The position numbers and the translations under genes were made by a program. From positions 1 through 12,085 of the forward strand of contig CAYSCH010000295.1 of assembly GCA_964429355.1 (NCBI GenBank): a stretch of 12,085 nt of DNA. The letters run 5' to 3'. Shown here one piece after another: positions 5,914-12,085 of the stretch (within the stretch, counting starts at the first letter, position 1; each line of letters begins with the position of its first letter). Under the pieces are notes generated by a model. That model had not been told where the DNA came from and made no database searches. It was given only the letters and a program-made list of their open reading frames with translations. This DNA comes from JAAYAY01 sp964429355. GTDB taxonomy: Bacteria; Planctomycetota; Planctomycetia; Pirellulales; Thermoguttaceae.

Positions 5914-7973
5914 GTGTTTCAATTGGTGAGTCCTTTCGAACCGGCCGGAGACCAGCCTCAGGCAATCGATGCCCTGACGGAAGGTCTGCGGGAGAAGAAG
6001 AAATTCCAGACGCTGGTGGGCGTCACCGGGTCGGGAAAGACCTTCACGATGGCCAACGTGATCCAGCGTCTGCAGCGTCCCACGCTCGTGCTGTCCCACA
6101 ACAAGACGCTCTCCGCCCAGCTCTACTCGGAGTTTCGCGAGTTCTTTCCGAATAATGCGGTGGCGTACTTCGTCAGTTACTACGATTACTATCAGCCGGA
6201 AGCATACATTCCCCAACGCGACATTTACATCGAGAAGGACGCATCGATCAACGAGGAGATCGATCGGCTTCGCCTGGCGGCGACGAGCGCCCTGATGAGC
6301 CGGCGCGACGTGATCGTCGTGGCCAGCGTTTCCTGTATTTACGGTTTGGGATCCCCCGACGATTACCGCGAGATGATGGTGTCGCTGCGAATCGGCCAGG
6401 AGGTGGAACGGGATCGGATGCTCGCCCGCCTGGTCGACATCCAGTACGAACGTAACGACGTGGCGTTTGAACGGGGCAAATTTCGCGTGCGGGGCGACTG
6501 TGTCGAAGTCTTCCCGTCCTACGAGGAATTTGGGGTTCGCATTGAGTTCTGGGGGGATGAAGTGGAGCAGCTTTCCCGCATCAACCCCACCAGCGGGGAG
6601 GTCCTGAGCCGCCAAGAAGAACTCTTCATTTATCCGGCGAAGCACTTTGTCCTGCCCGACGAGCGAGTCAAACATGCGGTGGAAGAGATTCATCAGGAGC
6701 TGGCGGAACGCCTCGACCTGCTGCGCAAGCAGGGAAAACTGCTCGAAGCTCAACGACTCAGTGCGCGAACACGTTTCGATCTGGAGATGCTCCAGGAAGT
6801 CGGCTATTGCCCCGGCATCGAGAACTACAGCCGGCCGCTCTCGGGGCGTCCACCGGGTTCACCGCCGGACACGCTGTTCAGCTTCTTTCCGGATGACTTT
6901 CTGCTGTTCGTCGATGAATCCCATGTGACGGTTCCGCAGGTCCGGGCGATGCATGCCGGCGATCAGAGCCGGAAATCGACCCTTGTGGAGCACGGATTCC
7001 GTCTACCGAGCGCCCTGGATAACCGGCCCCTGAAATTCGACGAGTGGGAGCAGCGGATCCACCAGGTGATCTTCGTGTCAGCCACTCCGGGGCCGTACGA
7101 GTTGGATAAATCCAAGGGCGCGATCGTCGAGCAGTTGCTCCGCCCGACCGGCCTGCTCGACCCGGTTGTGGAGGTGGTCCCGGCGCGGGGGCAGGTGCCC
7201 CATCTCCTGGAACAGATCCGTCAGCGGGCCGAGGCCAGAGAGCGGGTGCTCGTGACAACCTTGACCAAGCGGATGGCGGAGGATCTGGCCGACTACTTCG
7301 GCAAACAGGACATTCGCTGCAAGTGGCTGCACAGCGATTTGCACGGGTCGAACTCCTGCGAGACCTGCGCCAGGGGCACTTCGATGTGCTGGTGGGTGTC
7401 AACCTGCTCCGGGAAGGGTTGGACTTGCCCGAGGTTTCGCTCGTGGCGATTCTCGATGCCGACAAGGAGGGATTCTTGCGGAGCGAAACATCGCTGATGC
7501 AGACCATCGGGCGATCCGCCCGCAATGTCAACGCCAAGGTCATTCTTTACGCCGACACGATGACCGACTCGATGCAGCGGGCCATCGAAGAGACTCGCCG
7601 CCGCCGTGCGATGCAACAGGCGTACAACGAAGAGCATGGAATCACTCCCGAAACGATTCGCAAGAGCATCCGCGCTGGAATCGAAGCCGAGGCGGCAGCT
7701 CATCTGACATCGAACGCCGCCGTGGGACGCGACGACGATGCCAAATTCATCACGGAGGAGTACCTCGACGAATTGGAGCAGGAGATGCTCGCGGCGGCCG
7801 AGGCGCTGGAATTCGAACGTGCGGCTGCTCTGAGAGATCGCATCGGGCAGATGCGCGATCAGATCGGAAAACGGACGGACGAGGCGGAGATTGACCACGC
7901 GACTCGATCGCATCGGGGGCGGCGCCGGAAGAAGAAAGGCGGCACACGCATTCCCAAGCCGGAGAAACCGTAG
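5914..7973 (+). pseudogene. uvrB: Excinuclease ABC subunit B, frameshifted by a ~10-nt deletion
   Basis: UvrB is the damage-verifying helicase-like subunit of nucleotide excision repair. From GTG 5914 (VFQLVSPFEPAGDQPQAI) the frame shows Walker A GVTGSGKT (36-43), the DNA-clamping beta-hairpin region 'YFVSYYDYYQPEAYIPQRDI', 'LLFVDESHVTVPQ' and 'VFVSATPGPYE'-like motif Ia-III sequence, up to '...KWLHSDLH' at ~7344. Sequence then continues perfectly in another frame from 7344 (RVELLRDLRQGHFDVLVG), with 'LREGLDLPEVSLVAILDADK' (motif V), 'QTIGRSARN' (motif VI) and the UVR domain at the end. UvrB normally has about four residues between HSD(L/I) and ERVE; only 2 nt remain. Restoring 10 nt gives a 689-residue protein, normal for the family. 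As written, translation ends at 7497 after 527 residues and lacks motifs V/VI. No other damage is seen, so either a recent mutation or an assembly error fits. Confidence 0.9.
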
Positions 7974-8014
7974 ACACCCATCCGAGGGGCCGGTCGCTTC
8001 GGCAATTTTCCGCG

Positions 8015-8063
8015 ACAAAACACCCTGCGGCGCGAATCGGACGAGCCAATCCACGCCGCAGGG
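8015..8063 (-). terminator. Rho-independent terminator of the small lipoprotein gene
   Basis: Perfect 10-bp arms CCCTGCGGCG (8023-8032) and CGCCGCAGGG (8054-8063) enclose a 21-nt loop. Read on the minus strand, the stem is followed by TGTTTTGTC (8022-8014), a usable T-run, starting 31 nt after the lipoprotein stop. On the plus strand no T-run follows, so it would not efficiently end uvrB transcription. Confidence 0.75.
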
Positions 8064-8093
8064 GAGCAAGCTTGATTGCGGACCGGCAGATTA

Positions 8094-8306
8094 CTACGGC
8101 GCCGGGGCGGCAGGAGCGGCAGGGTCAGCAGCCGGAGCATCGGCGGCGGGAGCGTCAGCAGCCGGGGCATCGGCGGCCGGGGCATCAGCGGCGGGCTGAG
8201 TGGTCGGAGTGCTGGAGGGCGGCGTCGACTCGGTCGACTCACTGCAGCCAATCGAAAAACCACAGAGTGCTACGGTCAGCACGACGAGGGAAAAGAACTT
8301 CTTCAT
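8094..8306 (-). CDS. Small Pro/Ala-rich probable lipoprotein with PAADA repeats
   Basis: A 70-residue protein with a signal sequence (MKKFFSLVVLTVALCGFSIG) and a probable lipidation Cys21. The lipobox S-I-G-C is acceptable, although Ser at -3 is weaker than the usual Leu/Val. The mature part is a Ser/Thr/Pro linker followed by tandem PAADA units and a PAAPAAPAP end, so it is low-complexity and probably disordered. ATG 8306 was chosen over the GTG three bases upstream because AAAGG sits 8 nt before it. It lies convergent with uvrB and carries its own terminator. Proteins of this style are common in planctomycetes as short cell-envelope lipoproteins without assigned function. It is unlikely to be a chance frame: the Lys-Lys/hydrophobic/Cys start, ribosome site and downstream terminator agree. 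Confidence 0.75.
   Translation of the reverse strand: MKKFFSLVVLTVALCGFSIGCSESTESTPPSSTPTTQPAADAPAADAPAADAPAADAPAADPAAPAAPAP
8128..8196 (-). repeat. 15-nt tandem repeat (about 4.6 units) inside the lipoprotein gene
   Basis: Units such as GCAGCCGGGGCATCG (8158-8172) and GCGGCCGGGGCATCA (8173-8187) repeat with a 15-bp period and few mismatches. The period is a multiple of three, so unit gain or loss changes the number of PAADA pentapeptides without breaking the frame. Confidence 0.85.
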
Positions 8307-8316
8307 CACAGTCGCC

Positions 8317-8350
8317 TTTCTCGAGAAACGGTGTCAAAAGTGCCGGCACT
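8317..8350. promoter_or_regulatory. Two perfect 12-bp palindromes upstream of the lipoprotein gene
   Basis: TTTCTCGAGAAA (8317-8328) and AGTGCCGGCACT (8339-8350) are each fully self-complementary. Their centres lie 22 bp apart, about two helical turns. The first overlaps the region just 5' of the lipoprotein ribosome site on the minus strand. Operator function is inferred only from symmetry and position; the two sequences differ from each other. Confidence 0.4.
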
Positions 8351-8471
8351 CAATTTCGGCCGGCTCTGTGGATAGTTGATCCGTCAGCACCGCCAATTAT
8401 TCCACGGGATTTTCGAAAAAGGGGAAGAGCCAACTTGAGCCCACTCAAATGGGGAGTTTCGGTCGAGTTAT

Positions 8472-8512
8472 GGTTCCCTAAACTCACATTTTCCGTTAAT
8501 TTGGTGGGAACC
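8472..8512. promoter_or_regulatory. Inverted repeat with ECF-type -35-like element upstream of the sigma gene
   Basis: GGTTCCC (8472-8478) and GGGAACC (8506-8512) are perfect 7-bp arms 27 nt apart. GGGAACC on the plus strand resembles the GGAAC core of many ECF-sigma -35 elements and lies ~70 nt before the ECF gene, which fits autoregulation. I cannot identify a convincing -10 at 16-18 nt. Overlapping it, AACCG-TC-CGGTT (8509-8520) forms a short palindrome. Elsewhere in 8310-8582, TTGAG-CCCA-CTCAA (8435-8448) is another small dyad; nothing else was seen. Confidence 0.35.
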
Positions 8513-8582
8513 GTCCGGTTTTTCCTGGCCGCAGGGAATATCGGCGGTCGTGGAAGTCTCTCAATTGGTGGGAATCACTGGC

Positions 8583-9125
8583 ATGGGTGGCGATCGGGCA
8601 CGACCGGAGATTACGCAACTTGTTCTCGATCACCACCGGGAGATCTATGCGTATGCCTACCGATTGTGTGGTTCCATCGCGGACGCGGAAGACCTGAGTC
8701 AATCGGTTTTTCTGACCGCCCATGAGAAAATAGATCAATTACGGGATCTGGAGAATGTGCGAGGCTGGCTTTATGCCATCTTGCGAAGCCATTTCCTAAA
8801 GCTCTGTCGAAAGAAGCGACCGGTGCCCGCGGCAACACTTGAAATGGATTTCGACGAGCTGGCCGGACCGGTGGATGACCCGATCGAAATCGATCGCGAA
8901 GCGTTGCTCAGAGCGTTGGCCAGCCTTCCAGATACCCACCGAATGGTGCTGGTGATGTTTTATTTCGAGCAGTGCAGTTACCAGGAGATCTCGAAACGGC
9001 TAGAAACGCCGATGGGGACGGTCATGAGTCGCCTCGCTCGGGCAAAAGCCAGGTTACGGGCTGAGCTGACATCCATTGGGCAGGACCGAGCGGCCCCTCT
9101 TCGTCCGCCGACACGGAAAGGGTGA
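8583..9125 (+). CDS. ECF-subfamily RNA polymerase sigma factor
   Basis: The 180-residue protein has the two-domain sigma-70 ECF layout. Region 2 is at about residues 18-72, with 'YAYAYRLCGSIADAEDLSQS' and 'VRGWLYAILRSHFLKLCR' for core binding and -10 recognition. A short linker follows. Region 4 is at about 106-160 ('LASLPDTHRMVLVMFYFE', 'SYQEISKRLETPMGTVMSRL'), the helix-turn-helix that reads the -35. It would redirect RNA polymerase to a stress or envelope regulon when released from its partner. The start is uncertain: ATG 8583 fits the family length; GTG 8568 and GTG 8550 in the same frame would add up to 11 residues. The next gene begins only 4 nt after its stop and encodes a transmembrane protein, the usual sigma/anti-sigma arrangement. 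A GGGAACC element upstream could be its own target. Confidence 0.93.
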   Translation: MGGDRARPEITQLVLDHHREIYAYAYRLCGSIADAEDLSQSVFLTAHEKIDQLRDLENVRGWLYAILRSHFLKLCRKKRPVPAATLEMDFDELAGPVDDPIEIDREALLRALASLPDTHRMVLVMFYFEQCSYQEISKRLETPMGTVMSRLARAKARLRAELTSIGQDRAAPLRPPTRKG

Positions 9126-9129
9126 CGCC

Positions 9130-9924
9130 ATGGATGAACGTCGCAAGTGGACCGCGGAGCAACTAGAAGCGCTGGAGGTGTTTCGTTCACGAGATGAAGC
9201 GACCGGGGATCCGGCGCTTGCACCGCTCGCCGAGGCGCTGGCGAATGATCCGGAATTGTCGCATCGGCTGGACTCGATCCTCACCTGGGATGCCCAGCTT
9301 GCCGAGGCAATGAGAGACGTCGCAATTCCACCCGGGTTGGCGGGGCAGATTCTTCAGAGTCTGGAAGACGCCACCCCCAGGCCTGTGCCGGCTCCAGTTG
9401 CCGCGAGCCGCAATCGGCGGGGCCGACGGTTTGCGTGGTTCAGCGTTGCGGCCGGGATCGGGGTAGCGGCGGCGTTGATCGCGGTAGTCGTGTTCCGCAG
9501 CCTGCCCGAAATGAATCCGGAGGGGCTTCGCTCGATCGCCCGGGACCGGTCGATGGCGAACCTGGGGAGTCTGCCGGCAGGGTGGACTGCCGGCGAACGC
9601 AGTTTTCCGGAACGTTTTCCCTACAGCCGGGAGCTGTTCTCCTCGCCCCAGGCACGATGGCGCTGGGTCGCCGATTTCGCTCCAGCAGAGGCCGTGGCGT
9701 ACGATATACCCTTGGGCAACGGACGGAAAGCGACGCTCTACGTCGTTCGTTGCCGCTCCGACGCTCCCCTTCCGACAAGGGTTCCATCCGTACCTCAGAT
9801 GCAGACCCTGGGGCTGGCCATGTCGGCGTGGCAAGGGGATGGTGTGGTCTATGTGGTGGTCGTCGAGGGGGACCAGCGGGACTATCGGGCTCTTCTCAAG
9901 TCATCGTTCCATGGACTGGCGTGA
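9130..9924 (+). CDS. Probable transmembrane anti-sigma factor
   Basis: A 264-residue single-pass membrane protein translated directly behind the ECF sigma gene (4-nt gap). The cytosolic part (residues 1-100) is helical and acidic, including 'DPELSHRLDSILTWDAQLAE' and 'PPGLAGQIL'; this domain would hold the sigma factor. An Arg-rich stop (RNRRGRR, 95-100) precedes the membrane segment at about 101-123 (FAWFSVAAGIGVAAALIAVV). The outer part (~140 residues) ends in 'LAMSAWQGDGVVYVVVVEGD', a pattern like the C-terminal sensor portion of other anti-sigma proteins. No zinc-binding HxxxCxxC motif is present and the only Cys is in 'VVRCRSD', so it is not a ZAS-type anti-sigma factor. The assignment rests on gene order and topology rather than a recognised family. 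ATG 9130 begins right after the sigma stop, consistent with translational coupling. Confidence 0.75.
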   Translation: MDERRKWTAEQLEALEVFRSRDEATGDPALAPLAEALANDPELSHRLDSILTWDAQLAEAMRDVAIPPGLAGQILQSLEDATPRPVPAPVAASRNRRGRRFAWFSVAAGIGVAAALIAVVVFRSLPEMNPEGLRSIARDRSMANLGSLPAGWTAGERSFPERFPYSRELFSSPQARWRWVADFAPAEAVAYDIPLGNGRKATLYVVRCRSDAPLPTRVPSVPQMQTLGLAMSAWQGDGVVYVVVVEGDQRDYRALLKSSFHGLA

Positions 9925-9979
9925 GCTGGAGATTTCCTGCTTTACCCGCTCTCACCAGTTTTCTGCGGCCGCGGAAGTG

Positions 9980-10004
9980 TTTGCCTGTTCGGCAAATTCT
10001 TTCT
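9980..10004 (+). terminator. Probable terminator of the sigma/anti-sigma operon
   Basis: TTTGCC (9980-9985), loop TGTTC, GGCAAA (9991-9996), followed by TTCTTTCT. It is a 6-bp stem with an imperfect T-run, 56 nt after the anti-sigma stop. Confidence 0.6.
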
Positions 10005-10014
10005 AATCCCGAAG

Positions 10015-10082
10015 TTGGATTCTAGCCGAATCCGGTTGTGAGAGAGTCAGCTCCCGCATTTGCTGTGTTCGTTGCGCGGAGC
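10015..10082 (+). promoter_or_regulatory. Two dyads in the leader region of the secreted-protein gene
   Basis: GGATTC-TAGCC-GAATCC (10017-10033) is a perfect 6-bp inverted repeat, extendable by two G.T pairs. A second stem, GCTCCCGC (10050-10057) with GCGCGGAGC (10074-10082), has one bulge. Both lie between the upstream terminator and the ATG at 10132. They may be operator and leader structure; I recognise no known family and no convincing promoter hexamers. Confidence 0.35.
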
Positions 10083-10131
10083 AGGAAATAACCGTGGGAT
10101 ACAGCAAGGGAATCGAGGGGAGAATCTGTCC

Positions 10132-10548
10132 ATGAGATGGCTGCCAATCGCAGTGACGCTGCTGGTCGTACTGATGGCCGTGCCCGCTCAAGCGCAGGCA
10201 CCGGCAGAGAATGGATCAACGATGCGTTTCAGTGGAGGTATCGTTCCCGGCGAAGTCACGGCAACTCCGGAAATGTGGTTCTATCAGGAGCAGATGCTCC
10301 GGCGGGACGATCCGAAAGAAGCGGTGCGGAGGAAGGCCGAATTTCGCACAGCGCAGCGCGAATCCCGATTGGCGTCTCGGCGCTGGTTTGGTGTATCGCT
10401 CTTGCGTCCGACGATGAGCACCGCCGTCATGGACGGTGAGGGGGCGGCTGTCTGGACGGGAACCGATCCGTTTTATCCCTACCGCTGGTCCGGCCGCACT
10501 CCGGCCGTCGTGGCCAATCGAACGGAAGCGCCGCGGTCAACTTACTGA
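10132..10548 (+). CDS. Planctomycete-type small secreted protein of unknown function
   Basis: A 138-residue protein with a clear signal peptide (MRWLPIAVTLLVVLMAVPAQ, cleavage probably at AQA, residues 21-23), giving a mature protein of ~115 residues. The conserved-looking core is 'MWFYQEQMLRRDDPKEAV' followed by a basic helix of Arg/Lys/Ala/Glu and 'RRWFGVSLLRPTMSTAV', ending in an aromatic stretch 'DPFYPYRWSGRTP'. I recall proteins with this order of elements as hypothetical proteins of planctomycetes, many with 'DDP..AVRRKAE..AAQR', but no function is known to me. ATG 10132 is preceded by GAGGGGAGA (10115-10123), a strong ribosome site, and starts the signal peptide exactly. It has no cysteines, enzyme motifs or transmembrane segment after the signal. 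It appears monocistronic, between the terminator at 9980-10004 and the one at 10677-10729. Confidence 0.82.
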   Translation: MRWLPIAVTLLVVLMAVPAQAQAPAENGSTMRFSGGIVPGEVTATPEMWFYQEQMLRRDDPKEAVRRKAEFRTAQRESRLASRRWFGVSLLRPTMSTAVMDGEGAAVWTGTDPFYPYRWSGRTPAVVANRTEAPRSTY

Positions 10549-10676
10549 ACCAGTGTTTTCCGGGGGCGGTGCTGAGGCAGGGGTGAATTATCCCTTCCCT
10601 CGCGGGAAGGAGCCACCAAACGGTGGAACCTCGCAGTCGAGTAACTGCCGGGGCCGGGAGTCGAAGAGAAGAGCAG
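10549..10676 (+). other. Folded noncoding stretch: serial hairpins after the secreted-protein gene
   Basis: No gene is supported between 10549 and 10850. Three local stems lie in tandem: CCTTCCC-TCGC-GGGAAGG (10593-10610), CCACC-AAAC-GGTGG (10613-10626) and GCAGT-CGAGTA-ACTGC (10633-10648). GGGCCGGG (10651-10658) is complementary to CCCGGCCC (10711-10718) in the terminator's right arm and could compete with terminator formation. It may be a structured 3' UTR, an independent small RNA, or a leader with attenuation for the flippase gene. It matches no riboswitch class I recognise. Confidence 0.45.
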
Positions 10677-10729
10677 CAACGGGCCGGTGTGCTTCCTTCA
10701 TGGGAAGAGCCCCGGCCCGTTGTGTTTTT
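10677..10729 (+). terminator. Strong rho-independent terminator
   Basis: Perfect 11-bp arms CAACGGGCCGG (10677-10687) and CCGGCCCGTTG (10712-10722), with an inner CTTCC/GGAAG stem in the loop, are followed by TGTTTTT. It would end transcripts of the secreted-protein gene, 129 nt after its stop, and insulate the promoter that begins at 10758. Confidence 0.85.
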
Positions 10730-10757
10730 GTACGGTTTCTGGAAGGGCCCGGCCGCT

Positions 10758-10786
10758 TTGCATCGCGAGTTCGCCTGTGTTATGCT
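10758..10786 (+). promoter_or_regulatory. Sigma-70-like promoter for the flippase-like gene
   Basis: TTGCAT (10758-10763), 17-nt spacer, TATGCT (10781-10786); the start of transcription is expected near 10793. This places the in-frame ATG at 10782 inside the -10 element and argues for translation starting downstream, at GTG 10851 or GTG 10818. Confidence 0.6.
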
Positions 10787-10850
10787 GGTCGCTGATGTCG
10801 GTGGCCATTCCTCAAGGGTGCCGGTCGCCATCCAGAAGCCGGAGACGTCC

Positions 10851-11828
10851 GTGACACAGCAGCCCGCCAAGCCTCGAAAGTGGTTGTCGATCGCAGTCAA
10901 GTTGTTGATTGTGGGGATCGTTCTTTGGGCGGTGGGCGACACCCTTCTCAGCGGCGTCATGAAGCTCTGGCAGAACGGTTGGCATCTGCAGTGGTTCTGG
11001 ATTGTGCTGGCTGGGGTGATCTACGTGGTTGGACTGTTTCCGGCCGGTCTTTTCTGGTGGCGAGTGTTGTGGGTTCTTGGTCAAAGGACTCGGTTCTGGG
11101 ATACCATGCGGGCCTATTACGTCGGCCACCTGGGCAAGTACGTGCCGGGAAAAGCGATGGTGGTGGTGCTCCGCGCCGGGCTTCTTCAGCCTGGCGGCGC
11201 CCGGGTCTCGGTGGCGGCAGCCGCCGTGTTCTTTGAAACCTTGACGATGATGGCAGTAGGCGCATTCTGGTCAGCCGCGATCCTGGCCTTCTGGTTCCGC
11301 GGGCACTGGACTCTGTGTGCCGTGGCGGTCGGCTTGATGCTGGCTGCCGGTGTTCCGACCTTCCCTCCGCTGTTTCGATGGCTCGCCCGGCTGGCACGTG
11401 TGGCCCGGTCAGATCCGGAGACCCGGAAGAAGCTCGAGGATATCGGCTTGGGCACACTGGCCACCGGCTGGATAATGATGACGCTCTCCTGGGGGTTGTT
11501 GGCCATGAGCCTCTGGGCTACCCTCAAGGCGATGGGGGTCGAAGGGACCGATGTCGTGCGAGATTTTCCCCGCTATCTGGCGTCGGTTTCGCTGGCCATG
11601 GTCGCAGGATTCCTGTCGCTGATTCCCGGGGGACTCTTTGTCCGCGACGGGATTCTCGCGGAGTTGATCGAGCCCTACTTCCGGCAGCTCGCCACCCCGC
11701 TTCCTGCAGATGTCACGGCTGGATTGAGCGCCGTGTTGCTGCGGATCGTCTGGCTGGTGGGTGAGCTTGTGATCGCGGGGGTCCTCTACTTCGGATTTCG
11801 GCCGCGCGGGCCCGTGAAACCTGACTGA
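10851..11828 (+). CDS. Flippase-like integral membrane protein (UPF0104 / lysylphosphatidylglycerol synthase TM-domain family)
   Basis: The 325-residue protein is mostly hydrophobic, with about seven or more membrane segments, for example 'LSIAVKLLIVGIVLWAVG' and 'FWIVLAGVIYVVGLFPAGLF' near the start and 'IVWLVGELVIAGVLYFGF' at the end. Family marks are 'GHLGKYVPGKAMVVVLRAG' early and 'SLIPGGLFVRDGILAEL' late, typical of the MprF-like transmembrane domain without the aminoacyl-transferase domain. Such proteins are thought to move or modify lipid-linked molecules across the cytoplasmic membrane; the substrate here is unknown. GTG 10851 follows GGAG (10841-10844) by 6 nt and gives a basic N-terminus (QQPAKPRKW). 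GTG 10818 is an alternative, and ATG 10782 lies within the promoter. The next gene is a family 2 glycosyltransferase, a frequent partner in lipid-linked sugar pathways, although a terminator separates them. Confidence 0.87.
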   Translation: MTQQPAKPRKWLSIAVKLLIVGIVLWAVGDTLLSGVMKLWQNGWHLQWFWIVLAGVIYVVGLFPAGLFWWRVLWVLGQRTRFWDTMRAYYVGHLGKYVPGKAMVVVLRAGLLQPGGARVSVAAAAVFFETLTMMAVGAFWSAAILAFWFRGHWTLCAVAVGLMLAAGVPTFPPLFRWLARLARVARSDPETRKKLEDIGLGTLATGWIMMTLSWGLLAMSLWATLKAMGVEGTDVVRDFPRYLASVSLAMVAGFLSLIPGGLFVRDGILAELIEPYFRQLATPLPADVTAGLSAVLLRIVWLVGELVIAGVLYFGFRPRGPVKPD

Positions 11829-11892
11829 GGTGATCAAACTGCCAATGCTTCCAACCAGTTCACCTGCCCGAAACGTTACGGCTTTTGTGTTT

Positions 11893-11921
11893 GCCGGAGG
11901 GCCCAACCGGCGGCCTTTTTT
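11893..11921 (+). terminator. Rho-independent terminator after the flippase-like gene
   Basis: GCCGG (11893-11897) pairs with CCGGC (11907-11911). Alternatively AGGGCC (11898-11903) pairs with GGCCTT (11912-11917), whose stem abuts the six-T run at 11916-11921. Either fold gives a terminator between the two genes; the second places the T-run better. Confidence 0.65.
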
Positions 11922-11945
11922 CGTCCCTGGCCCAGGAGATACGGT

Positions 11946-12085
11946 ATGCTGTCCATCGTGATTCCCGTCTACAACGAAGAGGAAAGCCTCGAGAAGTTGT
12001 ACGAGCAGATCGACGCCGTCGGAAAAGCAAACGATTACCAACTGGACATCGTGTTCGTCGACGACGGTTCGGCCGACCGTTCCTG
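11946..12085 (+). CDS. Family 2 glycosyltransferase, 5' end only (dolichol-phosphate-mannose synthase-like)
   Basis: Only the first 46 residues are in the window. They show 'MLSIVIPVYNEEESLEKLYE' and then 'LDIVFVDDGSADRS', the nucleotide-sugar-binding start of GT-A fold GT2 enzymes; 'VDDGS' is the first Asp-containing motif. Members of the ArnC/GtrB/DPM1 type transfer a sugar from an NDP-sugar to a polyprenyl phosphate at the membrane. ATG 11946 is preceded by AGGAGA (11934-11939). The catalytic domain and any C-terminal membrane segments lie outside, so donor, acceptor and subfamily cannot be determined. A role together with the preceding flippase-like protein is plausible but inferred. Confidence 0.9.
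   Translation, partial: MLSIVIPVYNEEESLEKLYEQIDAVGKANDYQLDIVFVDDGSADRS

Noticed and set aside
5790..6155. Separate ATG-started frame of 121 codons at the uvrB start
   Set aside because: It overlaps the start of uvrB in another frame and its translation resembles nothing.
7330..7350. Programmed ribosomal frameshift in uvrB
   Set aside because: No slippery heptamer is present, and a -1 shift would still leave the protein three residues short in a conserved helix; missing DNA explains it better.
8435..8448. FNR/CRP-like box TTGAG-CCCA-CTCAA
   Set aside because: The half-site differs from TTGAT and is only a 5-4-5 dyad; the window's cNMP-fold protein has no DNA-binding domain, so there is no basis to connect them.
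8072..8725. Plus-strand frame of 217 codons across the lipoprotein repeat and into the sigma gene
   Set aside because: It has low-complexity antisense composition, no family features and overlaps two better-supported genes.
10571..10680. Cobalamin riboswitch, suggested by GGGAAGG, GCCACC and AGTCGAAGAG pieces
   Set aside because: The B12-box and core spacing do not match, and the downstream gene has no B12 link.
10623..10850. 5' extension of the flippase-like gene to GTG 10623 or ATG 10782
   Set aside because: The extension crosses a strong terminator and a TTGCAT-N17-TATGCT promoter and encodes no conserved residues; GTG 10851 has a proper ribosome site.
1..12085. Mobile elements, phage, defence systems, CRISPR arrays, tRNA or rRNA
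   Set aside because: No transposase or integrase motifs, no regularly spaced repeats, and no RNA-gene signatures were found; gene content is housekeeping and metabolic.

Overview
The window looks like a chromosomal segment of a planctomycete, probably near Pirellulales. It is GC-rich, intergenic spaces are generous, and GTG/TTG starts are frequent. The secreted protein at 10132-10548 carries an 'MWFYQEQMLRRDDPKEAV'-like pattern that I recall from planctomycete hypothetical proteins. A 10-N run at 1113-1122 shows this is a scaffolded draft, so adjacency across that point is an assembler's join. No mobile element, CRISPR array, rRNA or tRNA was recognised.

Left part (1-4149, all + strand): a NiFe-hydrogenase and maturation block. 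It starts with the C-terminal ~355 residues of a group 3 type NiFe-hydrogenase large subunit. After the N gap come its probable C-terminal-tail endopeptidase (HycI/HoxW family, with Asp16/Asp62/His90 visible), a 148-residue stand-alone cyclic-nucleotide-binding-fold protein, and the nickel-insertion pair HypA and HypB. HypA/HypB load nickel, and the protease then removes the 28-residue tail seen at the end of the large subunit. HypC, D, E and F are not in the window. A solitary glutamine amidotransferase (PabA/TrpG) follows behind a long hairpin leader.

Middle (4197-7973): nadC on the minus strand is divergent from a small membrane-anchored helix-hairpin-helix (ComEA-like) gene, with a perfect 10-bp inverted repeat between them. 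A promoter then precedes uvrB. As written, uvrB is broken: about 10 nt are missing at 7342-7343, putting its last third out of frame. This is either a real recent lesion or an assembly error.

Right part (8015-12085): a minus-strand small lipoprotein with a 15-nt tandem repeat coding PAADA units and its own terminator; an ECF sigma factor with a transmembrane probable anti-sigma partner; a planctomycete-type secreted protein; a structured noncoding stretch ending in a strong terminator; a sigma-70-like promoter and a multi-spanning flippase-like (UPF0104/LPG-synthase TM) protein; a terminator; and the start of a family 2 glycosyltransferase.

I do not see a clear new multi-gene system. The points most worth a second look are the uvrB lesion, the cNMP-fold protein inside the hydrogenase maturation genes, the nadC/HHH divergent inverted repeat, and the folded region before the flippase gene.
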